Of a DNA stretch of 64,000 bases, positions 51,376 to 62,153 are shown one piece after another. The position numbers and the translations under genes are program-made. The notes under the pieces are model-generated. The model did no database searches, was not told the DNA's origin, and saw only the letters and a program-made list of their open reading frames with translations. The number at the start of each line of letters is the position of its first letter. Positions within the stretch are counted from its first letter, which is position 1. Source of the stretch: Areca catechu. Its lineage: Eukaryota > Streptophyta > Magnoliopsida > Arecales > Arecaceae. The stretch is taken from contig CM038052.1 of the NCBI GenBank assembly GCA_021397845.1, forward strand, positions 46,956,949-47,020,948, read 5' to 3'.

Positions 51376-52937
51376 TGATAGGTCATGATGTCATCATTAA
51401 GATCCATGATTATTAGTTTAAAATTTGATTTTTAATTAATTAAACTTGCATAGAAAGTAGCGAGCTGGATTGAATCCATGAAGAAGGTAGTGCATAAGAT
51501 AAATTGAAATCTTTGATTTAAAAAAAATATTTTGAAGTCAAAAAATACTAATTAAAATTATAAAGAATAGAAATTAAAACTTTGGTATGTTCGATCTGGT
51601 AATTAGATCTTTGCATCTACTTGCATAAAAATAAAAGCTAGAAATTTAAATTGCATAAAAATAAAAGATCAAAATTTAAATTACATAAAAATAAACTCTG
51701 TATTAATAAAAATCTAATTACAAGAAAATAATAGCTAAACAAACAAAGAAAAGTAGTAACAAAGTATCCAAAGTTGATTCGCTATAGACTCATCGGAAAG
51801 TTGGTTAATATCACTTCGCCTTCTTTCATCGTACTCTATGGAGTGAACTATGCTTCCTCCTCTTCTTTCTCTTTAGATCTTGATCTAGAGATTAGTGTAG
51901 GTATAAAGATGGTGTAGCAAATAGAGCTTCTCCTCTAAGAAACCTTAATCTTAGAGGCCAACCACAATCCAAAACTAAGCCCTCTATCCTATATCATACC
52001 CCTCTTTCATAGATGGTCTCTTCTTATGGCCTAGGGTCCTTTTAAATAGAGCTTGGAGAAGGTTGAATCAGTATAGGACTGGGAGTTAGACTTCTAATAG
52101 AATTCTTAAAATTATTTTGGTATATCAGATCACATCAAATCCATTGATCATCACTAAAATTGATTAAGCTCAATGAGGGCTATTAGATTGGCTTGAATTA
52201 TGCTTAGATCCATCAAAATTATTTAGGATCATGTTATGAATCGTTGGTAGAAACCCATCTCATGGAAGAATTTCAAACCATGGATCTTGATTTGGATTGT
52301 TCTCAGCCCTCAGATCATGCTCTATAGGATTGGAGATGGTGAGGAGGGTGATGGCAGTGGCATCGATGAGTAGTGTCAGGTTAAGGAAGATGAAGGCAGC
52401 ACGGGCATAGACATGATGATAGGTAGTGACGACATGATAGTGAGTTAGGGAAGGCAACATCTATGGCATATCATGGCAACAGAGATGATAAAGGTGGAGA
52501 TGGTGATGACTCAAAACAAGGCTTGGGAGGAGAAGGCCGTGATGTGTTGGAGTAGGGAGAAGTGGCAATGGCAGCTCGTGGATAGAAGAAGAAGGTGGTA
52601 GATTAGGGAAAGTGGCATTGGGAGCAGAGGATGGCAAGGAGGCAGTGACAGGCGATGAGGTGGTGGCATCTCGATCAACAGGGAGCAGTGATGGGTTGTG
52701 GCACGGAAAGGAGAAGGACAACATGGGCTCAATATGGCGGCAACTGGTAGAGAAGGAGGCAGCGATGATGGGTGAAGCAGTGGCAAGCGGTGGGGAAGGT
52801 GATGTGAGAAGATGATGAATGATGATGGTAGATGTGGGCAAATATGGGCAATGGCATCTCGACCCAACATATTGGAATAGAGAAGGGGGTGGATGGCTGG
52901 ATCTTGGTAGCTCTGTATGGGGACTGGCTATGACCGG
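51376..52937 (-). repeat. 3' LTR of F, first piece
   Basis: Matches 62154-63644 by eye (for example AAACTTGCATA-AAAGTAGC near 51440 and 62220, and ATGGATCTTGATTTGGATTG near 52277). A G-rich GATGGTGA-type stretch fills 52320-52900 in both LTR copies; minus-strand frames in it (52870-52461) are shadows. Confidence 0.85.
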
Positions 52938-54206
52938 TGCTAGGATATCACCTAGTATAGATCTTGATGCACACTCAGCATTTCCTTAACCAGATTATGT
53001 ATTTATTTTTTTATTTTATTTTATCTGGATGCATGGGGATTGGTCATATTATCATATTTTTACTATTTTGTATTCAGCTCATGCATAGATCTTAAAGCAT
53101 GAATATTGGATTAGTCTAGATTCTATTTTAGATTAGGCTAGTTATTTCAGTTTGATTTGAGTTTTAGCATTTTAGTTTATCTGGTCTCCAATCTGTTGGA
53201 GAGTCCTAGAGTTTTGGTCTCTAATTCATGGAGGACCAGGGTCTATTTAAAGGAGTACCATGTATTAGTTGAGGCATTGACAAATATTGAATAAAAGAAT
53301 TTTGGTTCCCGACTCCTCTCTTTCTCTTCTTCCTCTTCCTCTAATCTCCTCTCCCTGCTACTCAAAGTACCCTGAGGACCAAACAACCCAAGCCTATTAT
53401 TGGGTTATCTTTAAACCATCATGACCCCCAGACACCTGTATCTTCCATCTTTGCTTCACCTCAGCTGACCAACACCCACAAAGACATTCGACACCCTACC
53501 ATGCCCTCCCCTCCATCCACTGCCGACAATCGGCAACCATAGTCACCCGACACCATTGATCTGCCTCATCCCTCTTCTGTGACTTCACATCTCCAAATGG
53601 CTTCATGCCCTCTTCGTTGCCATCAATCATCCATGGTTCAAGAAGAACACAGCCCCATGATCTCTTCGGCTGAGACCATCCCCCCAGCTTTTCCGACATC
53701 GCCATTGAAACACCCACAACCTTCTTGCTCCTCAGATCTGAGCAAAAGACCACAGTCGATGATGACCATCGGTTCATTGTTCCCCACCATGCCACCTTTT
53801 TTTGCCACCCATGCCATCATTAATTGCCGAAATAAAGCCTTGCTACCCTCTTTCCCGAGCCGCTAACTTTTCTTCAAAATCGTCATTGGTGGAAGTCCCA
53901 CCAGTATTCCCTCCCATGTTCCACCTTGTTTCAGTCTAGAAAAAAGCTGCCACATGATCGTGAATGCAAATATTGCATTCGGAGCCAACTTCAAGCCAAA
54001 GGGAAAAAAAGAGAAAAAAATGAAAAAAAAGAAAATACTTGAAAAAAAGAGAAAAGAAAAAAAAAGAAAAAAAAACTTGGATTTGTTTGATTAATTGGAT
54101 CTTTCTCTGAGTTTAGCTAACCTAGCCTAGTGGTTATTTCATAATGACCAACGATCCAATGCCCTAAAATAATTAATTTCTGTATCGATCAGGTCATCTC
54201 ACATCA
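52938..54206 (+). repeat. 5' LTR of G
   Basis: Begins TGCTAGGATATCACCTAG and ends CACATCA. It has TATTTAAAGG at about 53243 as a TATA-like box, followed by a pyrimidine-rich CTCTCTTTCTC stretch. An A/G-rich tract at 53999-54076 lies close to the 3' end. The ATG-containing frames near 53500-53860 recur, damaged, in the other LTR and are not supported genes. Confidence 0.8.
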
Positions 54207-54430
54207 ATTATTTGGTATCAGAGCATGATTTAGGTTGGGTTAAGAATACTTTCATTGTATAAAAAAAAGCATTATTCAACATTTTGCATGCTTTGCCATC
54301 CTGGACGAGCATGGCTATTTGGTTCATTGATGAGATAGGCTGGAACCAGAGGATACTTGGATTCTCCAAGACCTCTAAAGCAGTATGGAGTCTGACTCGA
54401 TGGAGTTGAGTTCCCTCCACCCTAGAGAAA
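54207..54430 (+). other. Interior of G: PBS and short spacer
   Basis: PBS at 54213-54224 (TGGTATCAGAGC). The rest is non-coding on the plus strand. No clear polypurine tract is seen before the 3' LTR (CCACCCTAGAGAAA). Confidence 0.75.
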
Positions 54431-55702
54431 TGATGAGGACATCACCTAGCACAGATCCTGATGCACACCCAGTATTCCCTTGAGTAGATTATGTATTTAT
54501 TTTTTTATTTTATTTTATCTAGGTGTATGGAGATTGGGCATATTATCTTATTTTTATTATTCTTGTATCAAGCTCATGCATAGATCTTAGAGCATGATAT
54601 TGGATTAGTTTAGAGTCTGTTTTAGATTAGGCTAGTTATTTCAGTTTGATTTGAGTTTTAGCATTTTAGTTTATCTGGTCTCCAATTTGTTAGAGAGTCC
54701 CAGAGTTTTGATCTCCAATTGGTGGAGGACCAAGATCTATTTAAAGGAGTCCCATGAGGAATTAACAAATATTGAATAAAGGAATTTTGGTTCCTGACTC
54801 CTCTCTTTCTCTTCTTCTCTTCTTCCTCTTCATCTAATCTTCTCTCCTTACTACTCAAAGTACCTAGAGGACCAAACCACCCGAGCCTACTATTGGGTTA
54901 TCTTTAAACCATCGTGACCACCAGACAGCTCCTACATCTCTCACCTCTGCTTTGCCTTAGTCGACCAACACCCGTAAAGCTATTCAACACCCTACCATTC
55001 CCTCACTTGCACCTGCTACTAGCAACCAGAGACAATAGTCACCCAACACTGTCGATCAGCCTTATCCCTCTTTTGTGACTTCATCATCTTCAAACGGCTT
55101 CATGCCCTCTTCATTGCCGTCGATCATCCATGGTTCAAGAAGAACATAGCCCCATGATCCCTTCGCCTGAGACCATCCCCAGCTCCTCTGACATCGTCGT
55201 AGAAATGCCCATAGCTTTCTCGCTTCTCAAATTCGAGCAAAAAACCACAGTCGATGATGAGCATCGATTTGTTGTTCCCCATCATGCCACCTTTTTTTAC
55301 CACCCGTGCGATTGTTAATCGCTGGAATAAAGCCTTGTACCCTCTTTCCCGAGCCATCGCATTCTCTCTAGAACCATCACTGGTGAAGTCTCGTCGGTAT
55401 TCCCTCCCCTATTCCACCTTGTTTCAGTCCAAAAAAAAAGCTTCCACACGATCATGAACACAAATATTGCATTCAGAGCTGACTTCAAGCCAAAGGGAAA
55501 GAAAGAAAAAAAAGGGAAAAAGGAAAAAAAATAGTAGAAAAAAAGAGAAAAGAGAAAAAAAAGGAAAAAAACTTGGATTTGTTTGGTTAATTGGATGTAT
55601 CTTTGAGTTTAGCTAATCTAGCCTAGCGATCATTTCTTAATGACCAACAATCCAACCCCCTAAAATAATTGATTTGCCTATCGATCAGGTCATCCCACTT
55701 CA
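54431..55702 (+). repeat. 3' LTR of G
   Basis: Begins TGATGAGGACATCACCTAG and ends CACTTCA. Matches the 5' LTR along its length, including TATTTAAAGG (about 54740) and the A/G-rich tract (55496-55570). Confidence 0.8.
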
Positions 55703-56511
55703 AATTTGGTAGTAGTGATGGAGAGGATGATCGGTGATAAGGAAGATGGTTGGCTGGCAGAAGGATCGCCGGTTCTAGATGGGGACTCGGGAGGACGACC
55801 AATGAAGGAGGCTCAAAGGCGACACGGGCTAATGGATGGTGGCTACAATAGTTGGCAGGGAGTGGAACAATGATGCAGGGGTGGCCAGAAGGGGTGGCGG
55901 GTGGCGGGTGGCGGTGCCATCAGGTAGTAGCTAGACAACATGAGACAACATGGAGTTGTGTTTTTTTAATGTGTCGATCCATATTCTGCACCATGGACCA
56001 AGCAGCCGATCCACCATGGACCAACTACTTTCAAATTGTACTAAGTTGGTTTTTTCTTGATTTTGATTTCATTTAACCTTCGGTTTGAATCCCATCTGTA
56101 TCCTCTCATCCAATGCATTGGGCTCTTCATATTGGTGAGTGTCTCAATCACTAATTCTGCCAATTTGCTAAGATCTAGGATTTTGAATATTTCTATTAAT
56201 CCTAGTGTACCTGTTAGAGAGCAAGAAATATAAATTAAACTTTTCATTAAATATTTTAGTGGGTGTAAAATTATTTTGGTACTTAGATTGATACATGGCT
56301 TGTAAAATTATTTTGGTACTTAAATCGATACATGGCTTGATATCTAGTTATCATAAATATGCTCTAATTTTATATTTTTTAAATATATTTTAAAAATAAT
56401 TAATTTTATAAGAAACTCTAGTTTAATTATGAAATTAGAATTTTTAGAAGATGTTATCACCAATAATTATTTAAAATACTTAAAATAAGTGTATAAATAT
56501 AAGATTTATCA
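55703..56511 (-). repeat. 3' LTR of F, second piece
   Basis: Continues the F LTR after G and matches 63655-64000 as far as the window allows. The element's start on the minus strand (TGATAAATCTTATATTTATAC) is at 56511. Contains a 37-bp tandem duplication at 56264-56337. Confidence 0.8.
56264..56337. repeat. 37-bp tandem duplication
   Basis: Two adjacent units beginning TGTAAAATTATTTTGGTACT, at 56264-56300 and 56301-56337, differ at two bases by eye. Confidence 0.85.
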
Positions 56512-56524
56512 TAGTCCCCAACTT
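56512..56524 (-). other. Polypurine tract of F
   Basis: Minus strand AAGTTGGGGACTA abuts the LTR start TGATAAATC. A perfect inverted repeat, ATTGCTA (56529-56535) and TAGCAAT (56542-56548), lies next to it, as in many plant gypsy elements with the 'ttgctcggggacgagcaa' signature. Confidence 0.75.
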
Positions 56525-56548
56525 ACTCATTGCTAGTTCCTTAGCAAT

Positions 56549-57004
56549 GCAATAGACATATAAGTATTAAATTATAACCATGTGTCATTAAGAGCTTCCT
56601 TAACAAAATATCTGGGATTGAAAGTAAAATGATCTATCAAGTATCACTAATTACGTATTAAGTTTCAGAAGTAAATTTTTTAGTTAGCATAATCATAAAC
56701 TTCTTAAAATTTATCAAATGATCTACAACACTTGTATTTGTAATGGTTAACTTGGTATTTTGGTGGTAGCTTGCAAAGGACAAATGCATATTTGCTTAAC
56801 ACCTACTTTGGTTAATTTTTTATACACTCCCAAATCAAGCTCATGAACTAAGGTAGCTTTTGCACTACTAGAAATTTTTCTTTTTATTTTGAAGTGTTGA
56901 GCATCCTAGCCAAGTATAGCAGTACAAGTAGACTACATTTTAAAACTATTTAAAAATAAAGAACAGCTAAAGACTAGGTAGATCGATCAAGTCGATCTAC
57001 CAAT
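56549..57004 (-). other. F interior, between PPT and H
   Basis: AT-rich non-coding sequence; I see no gene or structured element. Confidence 0.5.
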
Positions 57005-57009
57005 TTGCC

Positions 57010-58796
57010 TGTAACAGGATCCAACATAATAAAAGTGCATGCAAAGGATACTATAACCAATAAAAAGGAAAAGCATATAATAGTTTCATGCTTTAGATGT
57101 GATCACATGAGACCAAGAAAAAGGTATGTTACCTTTAAACCGTTGGATGGAGGTGATGAAGAGCTACCGAGACACACAAGTGTCTAGCCTTTATGGGTAG
57201 TTCACACCAGGGCTCGATCCCAATCAACTTCCTTGTAGTGCTAGCTCCTCAGGATCCTGGAAGACAATTTTCTCCTTCATTGGACCTGCAAGACTTTCTT
57301 GAAACCACCGGAAAGAACTTGTTCGAGGACAATGAGGAGAAGTGGAAGTGGAACCCTTCCCAAGCAACTCTCTCTTCCCAAATCCTAGCTTGATTGCTAG
57401 GTAGGCTAACATCCAAAATCCTAATCCTCTCAAACCCCACTCTAAGAAATCTTTTTCTCTCTCTTAGAAAAGCCCAGCTTGTCATCCTTTTGTTGGCCCT
57501 ACAATAATACTTATTTATAGTGGCAGCGAAGAGGGAGAGAGATATGGAAGGTGGAGTGATTGGGAGAGAGGGTTAAGGGTTAAACCAAATTAGCTCTAGG
57601 TTTAAATGGGAGAAAATCCGCATTCCCAAATAATGCATTCCATAAAAACCTTGGAGCCAATTTTAGCCAAGATTTGAAATTTGAATTCGAAATTCAAATT
57701 TAAATCTTTTAAAGAAAAGAGAGCATGAAAAATCAAATCCAATTTAATCCTAAGCCAAATCACATTTGGCTTGACCTATCAGGTTGCAATCATATTGCAA
57801 ATAAGTCATCCAAAACTCACTTATCGAATTAGTGAAAAAAAAATCCTTATCATAACCAAGTGTCGATACTTGGATCATGGTCAATCATATTGACCCCCAA
57901 TGATGCCAAACGATTCTCAATCGTCGATCAGCCTTTAGATCAGGTAGAAACTCCTATGGTGTGTTATCCCATAGGTTTGAACACTAAGTCGGTAGCACTG
58001 GTACACTTCCAATACTAGTCAAAGTCATCATCTAGTAATGATACCCAACATTCGGATAGGTCAAAAATTGCAGAGCAACTCTCTAGAACCCCTGGCATAT
58101 GTTACCGTATAATTCATCCTTTTGACCTCATAATTATTAGGATGACCTAAGATTTGATTGCCAACCCTAATTTAGTACATCCAGATTATGTCTCAACCTT
58201 ACAAGTTTCGTGACTCCTCACAAGAACTACCCTGGCCAAGGTTTGCTAAATTGAGACATAGTAAGTCATTCACTCCAAAACATTTAGAGAGGTCAATCCT
58301 TGTAGTCTGGCATCAAAGTACAGTGAGTTGCTTGCAAGCTACCATGGTGACCTTAGATCTGAGGGACACATATATCTATATCCCTTTGCGAGTAACCCTT
58401 TGGCAGAAGGGAGCTTCGCAGTTGATCACGTTCAGTGAGATGTCATACATTTCACCTATATGTCACATCAGTGTCTCTACACTTCTTGGTCAAAAGGATA
58501 ACCAACTAATGTGATATACAACAATCTATGCTTGATACATCGTCGTTCTATAACAATGTATCCTTTGGTTGTGAACCAGTTTAAGAACTACTCGATATAT
58601 CCTCTCTATATCAAATATAATGTAGTTTTAAGGACTCCATCACACAAGAGTTCTTTTAAGAGAAATACACATGTGATGAATAGCTAAAAGAATAACTTTT
58701 ATTCATTTAAAAAATTTATATACAATTACAAAATAGCACAACCATCTACAACCTAGACGATTAGCTTTAGGATACTATTCCCAACATTCCCTTCAT
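57010..58796 (-). mobile_element. Probable solo LTR H (1.79 kb)
   Basis: On the minus strand this runs TGTTGGGAATAGTATCCTAA to GGATCCTGTTACA. It has TG/CA ends, a TATAAATAA box at 57519-57511 and an AT-rich start typical of LTRs. The flanks TTGCC (57005-57009) and TTCCC (58797-58801) could be a duplication with one mismatch. There is no second copy in the window and no coding region. The plus-strand frames at 57005-57393 are not supported. It could be a fragment of a larger element. Confidence 0.5.
57511..57519 (-). promoter_or_regulatory. TATA box of H
   Basis: TATAAATAA on the minus strand, about 500 bp before the inferred 3' end of the LTR. Confidence 0.45.
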
Positions 58797-58801
58797 CATT
58801 T

Positions 58802-61700
58802 GACATGAACCTCCATACTTGACTTAGGTGCAAAGACCCGATTACTAAGCTTAGGACAATCCATATATATTCTGTATTTTGCACTTTTATTTTAGATAGG
58901 TAGCTCTTTCTTTAAATTTAAGGTAGTATTTATTCTACCTAATTTTTTTAGGTAGGTAGCTCTTTCCTTAAATTTAAGTTTCTTTAATTGGGGTGTATAT
59001 TAATTACTAATTTTTAGTGATGATTGAATTCTTAGTTAGCCTTATAACTAACATATACATTGTCTCGTTAGTGTGCATGTGCAATCAAAAGTGCTAATAG
59101 CCTTTAGGTGACTTAAATAAGCTACTAAAAGATTAACCACTAGTCTACTCCTTGACTCTCAACAGTATTAATAAATACTTTCTAACTCTATTATATTTTC
59201 CAAGTCTATTTTACTCTAGCTAGATTTTTTTCTTAACACATGATTTATTCAAAATAAAAGTTCTCTTTAAAAATTTTAAAATATTTTTAAAAAAAATTTA
59301 AAAATTTTTTAAAAGATTTTTCAAAAAAATTTTGAGAGGTTTTCCCTACCTCCAAATTAAATATATTATCTCTAATGGTATAAACAAGTTAAAGAAATAA
59401 ATTTAAATATAAGGACAAAAGAAAAATATATTAGGATAGAGGTTATCTGAGAAGAGAGCTCATCAATAAGATAAAGGCTATAATAATCAATTTAAATTGG
59501 ATTTCTTTTTTTAAGAGCATGAAAATAAATATTGGGTTGCTTCCCAACAAGTACTACGTTTAACATCTTCAGCCAGACTTTATTAAGACTACTATTAAGA
59601 AATTGTGTTGCTTCCCAGCATGCACTAAGTTTAACATCTTTAACTGAATGTTACAAGGGAGTCTTATATATAAAAAATATTAGCATTTCCCTCAAGATTT
59701 TAAAAGCATAGGGCCAATCAGGAGGCCATGTTATCATTACAGAAAAACATCCATAAAGTGTTCTACGATAATTAATCCAAATCAATAAGGTTAAATGAGC
59801 AATCATACTATTCTAAGATTTTAAAATATTATTATAGTATATATAATGATCATGAAGGAATTGTGTTTGTTGGGCCGAGATTGGGGATGGTAGTTTAGAA
59901 ATTTCTTCAATTATGGGTTGATCTATCCTAGTTCCTTTCTCGGGTATGATATGTTTGGTTAATATCCCTTTCTACTTTTAAGCTAGGCCCTTTTTTTTGA
60001 TTAATATTAAACCTATCTCTATACATTGTTTTAATATCATTGAAAGATTTTGAAGGCAGTCCTCGAGATTAGTGTCAAATACAAATGATTATAAAATTTT
60101 CAAGATCATGATCCCTTATTCAGTAATATCCTACTTGATAGCTTCTTGATGTGCATTTAGAATACCAATAAATTGAGCTTTTTAGGTAAGGATCACCGAA
60201 AAAGTTTCAATGGGTGCATCAAAAAATAGTTTTAATTTTATATCAGGTGGTGATTCTGATAAGGGAGCTTTTAGGGAGCTAGGTGATAGCTCTTGTTGTT
60301 CATCAATCCATAGAGGGATGATTTCAAAGTAGGGTATTTATATTAATTTGTGTCTTTCTATGGTATACCCATATGCATCAGAATTGTCTACCCTAAAATG
60401 AGCCAAATAGGAATCTACTGAATCCTAGGAGAGAACTATGGGGGTGGCTTCCTTTATTATGTTATGCAATTATATTTCTTGGAAATGATCAACTACTTCC
60501 ATCATTGCATCTATTTGTTCTCCCATCCCATTATAAGGCATGGATGACTAAAGTATAGGTTGTTTCTGGTCTATAGATCATTTGGGCTTGATCTTGATAA
60601 ACTAGCTCATATCTAAACTTAAAAAATTGGTATGAAGCTAGGCATTCACTCACAAGATGAGTGCGGCTCGAACAAACTTGATGTGCTAGAAAAAATGGTA
60701 CTTTACTATAATGATTCATGCTCCTGGCACTAATTTAGCTTGCCAGATTGTTTTAATTATTTGGATATACAATCAGAATTTTAGATTATAGCAATCCTTA
60801 TCTATTTATGTATTATTTATTTATTTTATTTAAAAGAAGGGTTGAGATGAAGAAGAAAGAAAGATAAAAAATAGTTTTAAAGATAAGGGCCTAAGGAGTC
60901 CTAGAGTTAAAGAAGAAAGAAAAGAATTAGTTAGGATTTGATATTATTTATAAATAAATTAGCATAACATGGACTCTCTATCCTAGGGTTGTCCTAAATT
61001 TGGATATCTTCTAATTGCCAAGTTCACCTTGGAGCACTCCAAGTTAGAAACTAACCAATCAACTAGCAGGTAAGGATAAGATCGGTGGGGGTTCCCCCGT
61101 TGCTTTTCTTAGATACCAATAAGATTGGCTAGGTCAGTCAACGGAATCAATTAAAAAATCACTTTTCTTTAGGACTATATCATCCTTGAATCGCTTTCTT
61201 AGATACCAATCAATTAGCTAATCTTGACTTGATCCAATTCTTTTGAGTGCCTTATCCTATTGAGCTTGAGTTCCTTAGGGACTGATATCTAGTTGATTTT
61301 AATTAAAAGGCTTGGGTTAATGCAATATGTAGGGTGATAATTTGTGGACCAAGGAAGGATGATCAAATTCTTTCCTTATGTTATTTTGTGGTGTTGCCCT
61401 TAATATATTTTATAAAGATATGCAATGCAAAAAGAAAAATAAATCCAAAACAAGCAATAATTTTTTAAGGATTAATTAGTTTCTCTATTTTAGTTAAGTG
61501 CTATGTGATTTTTTTATTTTCTTTTTATGTTATGTTAATTCAAGCAAAAAAATAAAGGTATGTTTTAAATTTGGTTAGTTAGATATGAGAGAAACAATAC
61601 TAAATTAGATTAGGAATATAAAGTAGCTAGATATCCTAAATAAAAACAAAAAGTCAAATCTATAATTTAAGGTAGTTATTTATAGGTTAAGTGATTTTTT
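58802..61700 (-). other. F interior, gene-less
   Basis: About 2.9 kb of AT-rich sequence without a supported gene on either strand. At 59529-59640 two copies of a 'gttgcttcccaacaagtactacgt...taacatctt' type phrase occur about 70 bp apart. This phrase is familiar from non-coding parts of plant gypsy elements. A low-complexity A/T block lies at 59275-59335. Confidence 0.5.
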
Positions 61701-61704
61701 TTAG

Positions 61705-61985
61705 GTTAATTTGAAAACGGAGAAACTAAAAAGGAACCTTTTTTTTTAGATTAATTTGAAAAGAAAGAAGCTAATTAAAAGTAACTAAAAATATTTTTTT
61801 TCTTTTTGTGTTAATTTAAAAAGAAAGAAACTAATTAAAGAAGAGTAATAAAAAAGAAAATAAATCTAACTAAAAGGAATTTTTAGATATATTTCAAAAG
61901 AAAGGAGACTAATCAAAAGAAACTAAAAAAAGAATTTTTTAGTTAATTTGAAAAGGGAGAAATTAATTAAAAACAACAAAAAAAG
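61705..61985. repeat. Degenerate tandem repeats, about 5 units
   Basis: Units of roughly 50-80 bp with the form TTAATTTGAAAAG.GAGAAACTAATTAAAA...AACTAAAAA.AATTTTTTA repeat head to tail in the leader region between the 5' LTR and the interior of F. Confidence 0.6.
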
Positions 61986-62130
61986 AAATTAATCTAGGAT
62001 TAGGATTGATCTTAACAAAATTATAAAACTTTCTTTCTCTCCTCTTTTTTTTTTTGCAAGAAAAATAAAAAAGTTAGTAAACTATCTTACAAAAAATCAA
62101 AAAAATTAAAAATAATAGAATTCATGCCTT

Positions 62131-62147
62131 TCCTGGCAATGGTGCCA
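62131..62147 (-). other. Primer-binding site of F
   Basis: Minus strand TGGCACCATTGCCAGGA, six bases inside the LTR. Compared with the common plant gypsy form TGGCGCCGTTGCCGGGGA, the changes at both CpG sites are C-to-T or G-to-A. Confidence 0.7.
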
Positions 62148-62153
62148 AAAACT

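Larger units (their letters stand above)
52938..55702 (+). mobile_element. Element G: LTR pair (1.27 kb each) around a 224-bp interior
   Basis: G consists of LTR 52938-54206, an interior of 224 bp and LTR 54431-55702. The interior starts with TGGTATCAGAGC (54213-54224), the initiator Met-tRNA primer site, so it is a real LTR retroelement of plus orientation with no room for gag or pol. It depends on other elements for movement. It interrupts the 3' LTR of F: the uninterrupted F copy reads TGACCAGTAGCGATGG at 63648-63663. The duplication is not clean (ACCGG on the left, no exact partner on the right). Confidence 0.8.

Noticed and set aside
52461..52870. Two overlapping minus-strand frames of 119-126 residues rich in His, Ser, Pro and Leu
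   Set aside because: They lie in the G-rich GATGGTGA-type part of the F LTR. The same low-complexity composition gives frames in the other LTR copy (63169-63883). No domain.
57005..57393. Frames of 60 and 66 residues, the first with a Cys/His look
   Set aside because: Inside LTR candidate H, short, no convincing domain; CFRCDH is not followed by a full zinc motif.
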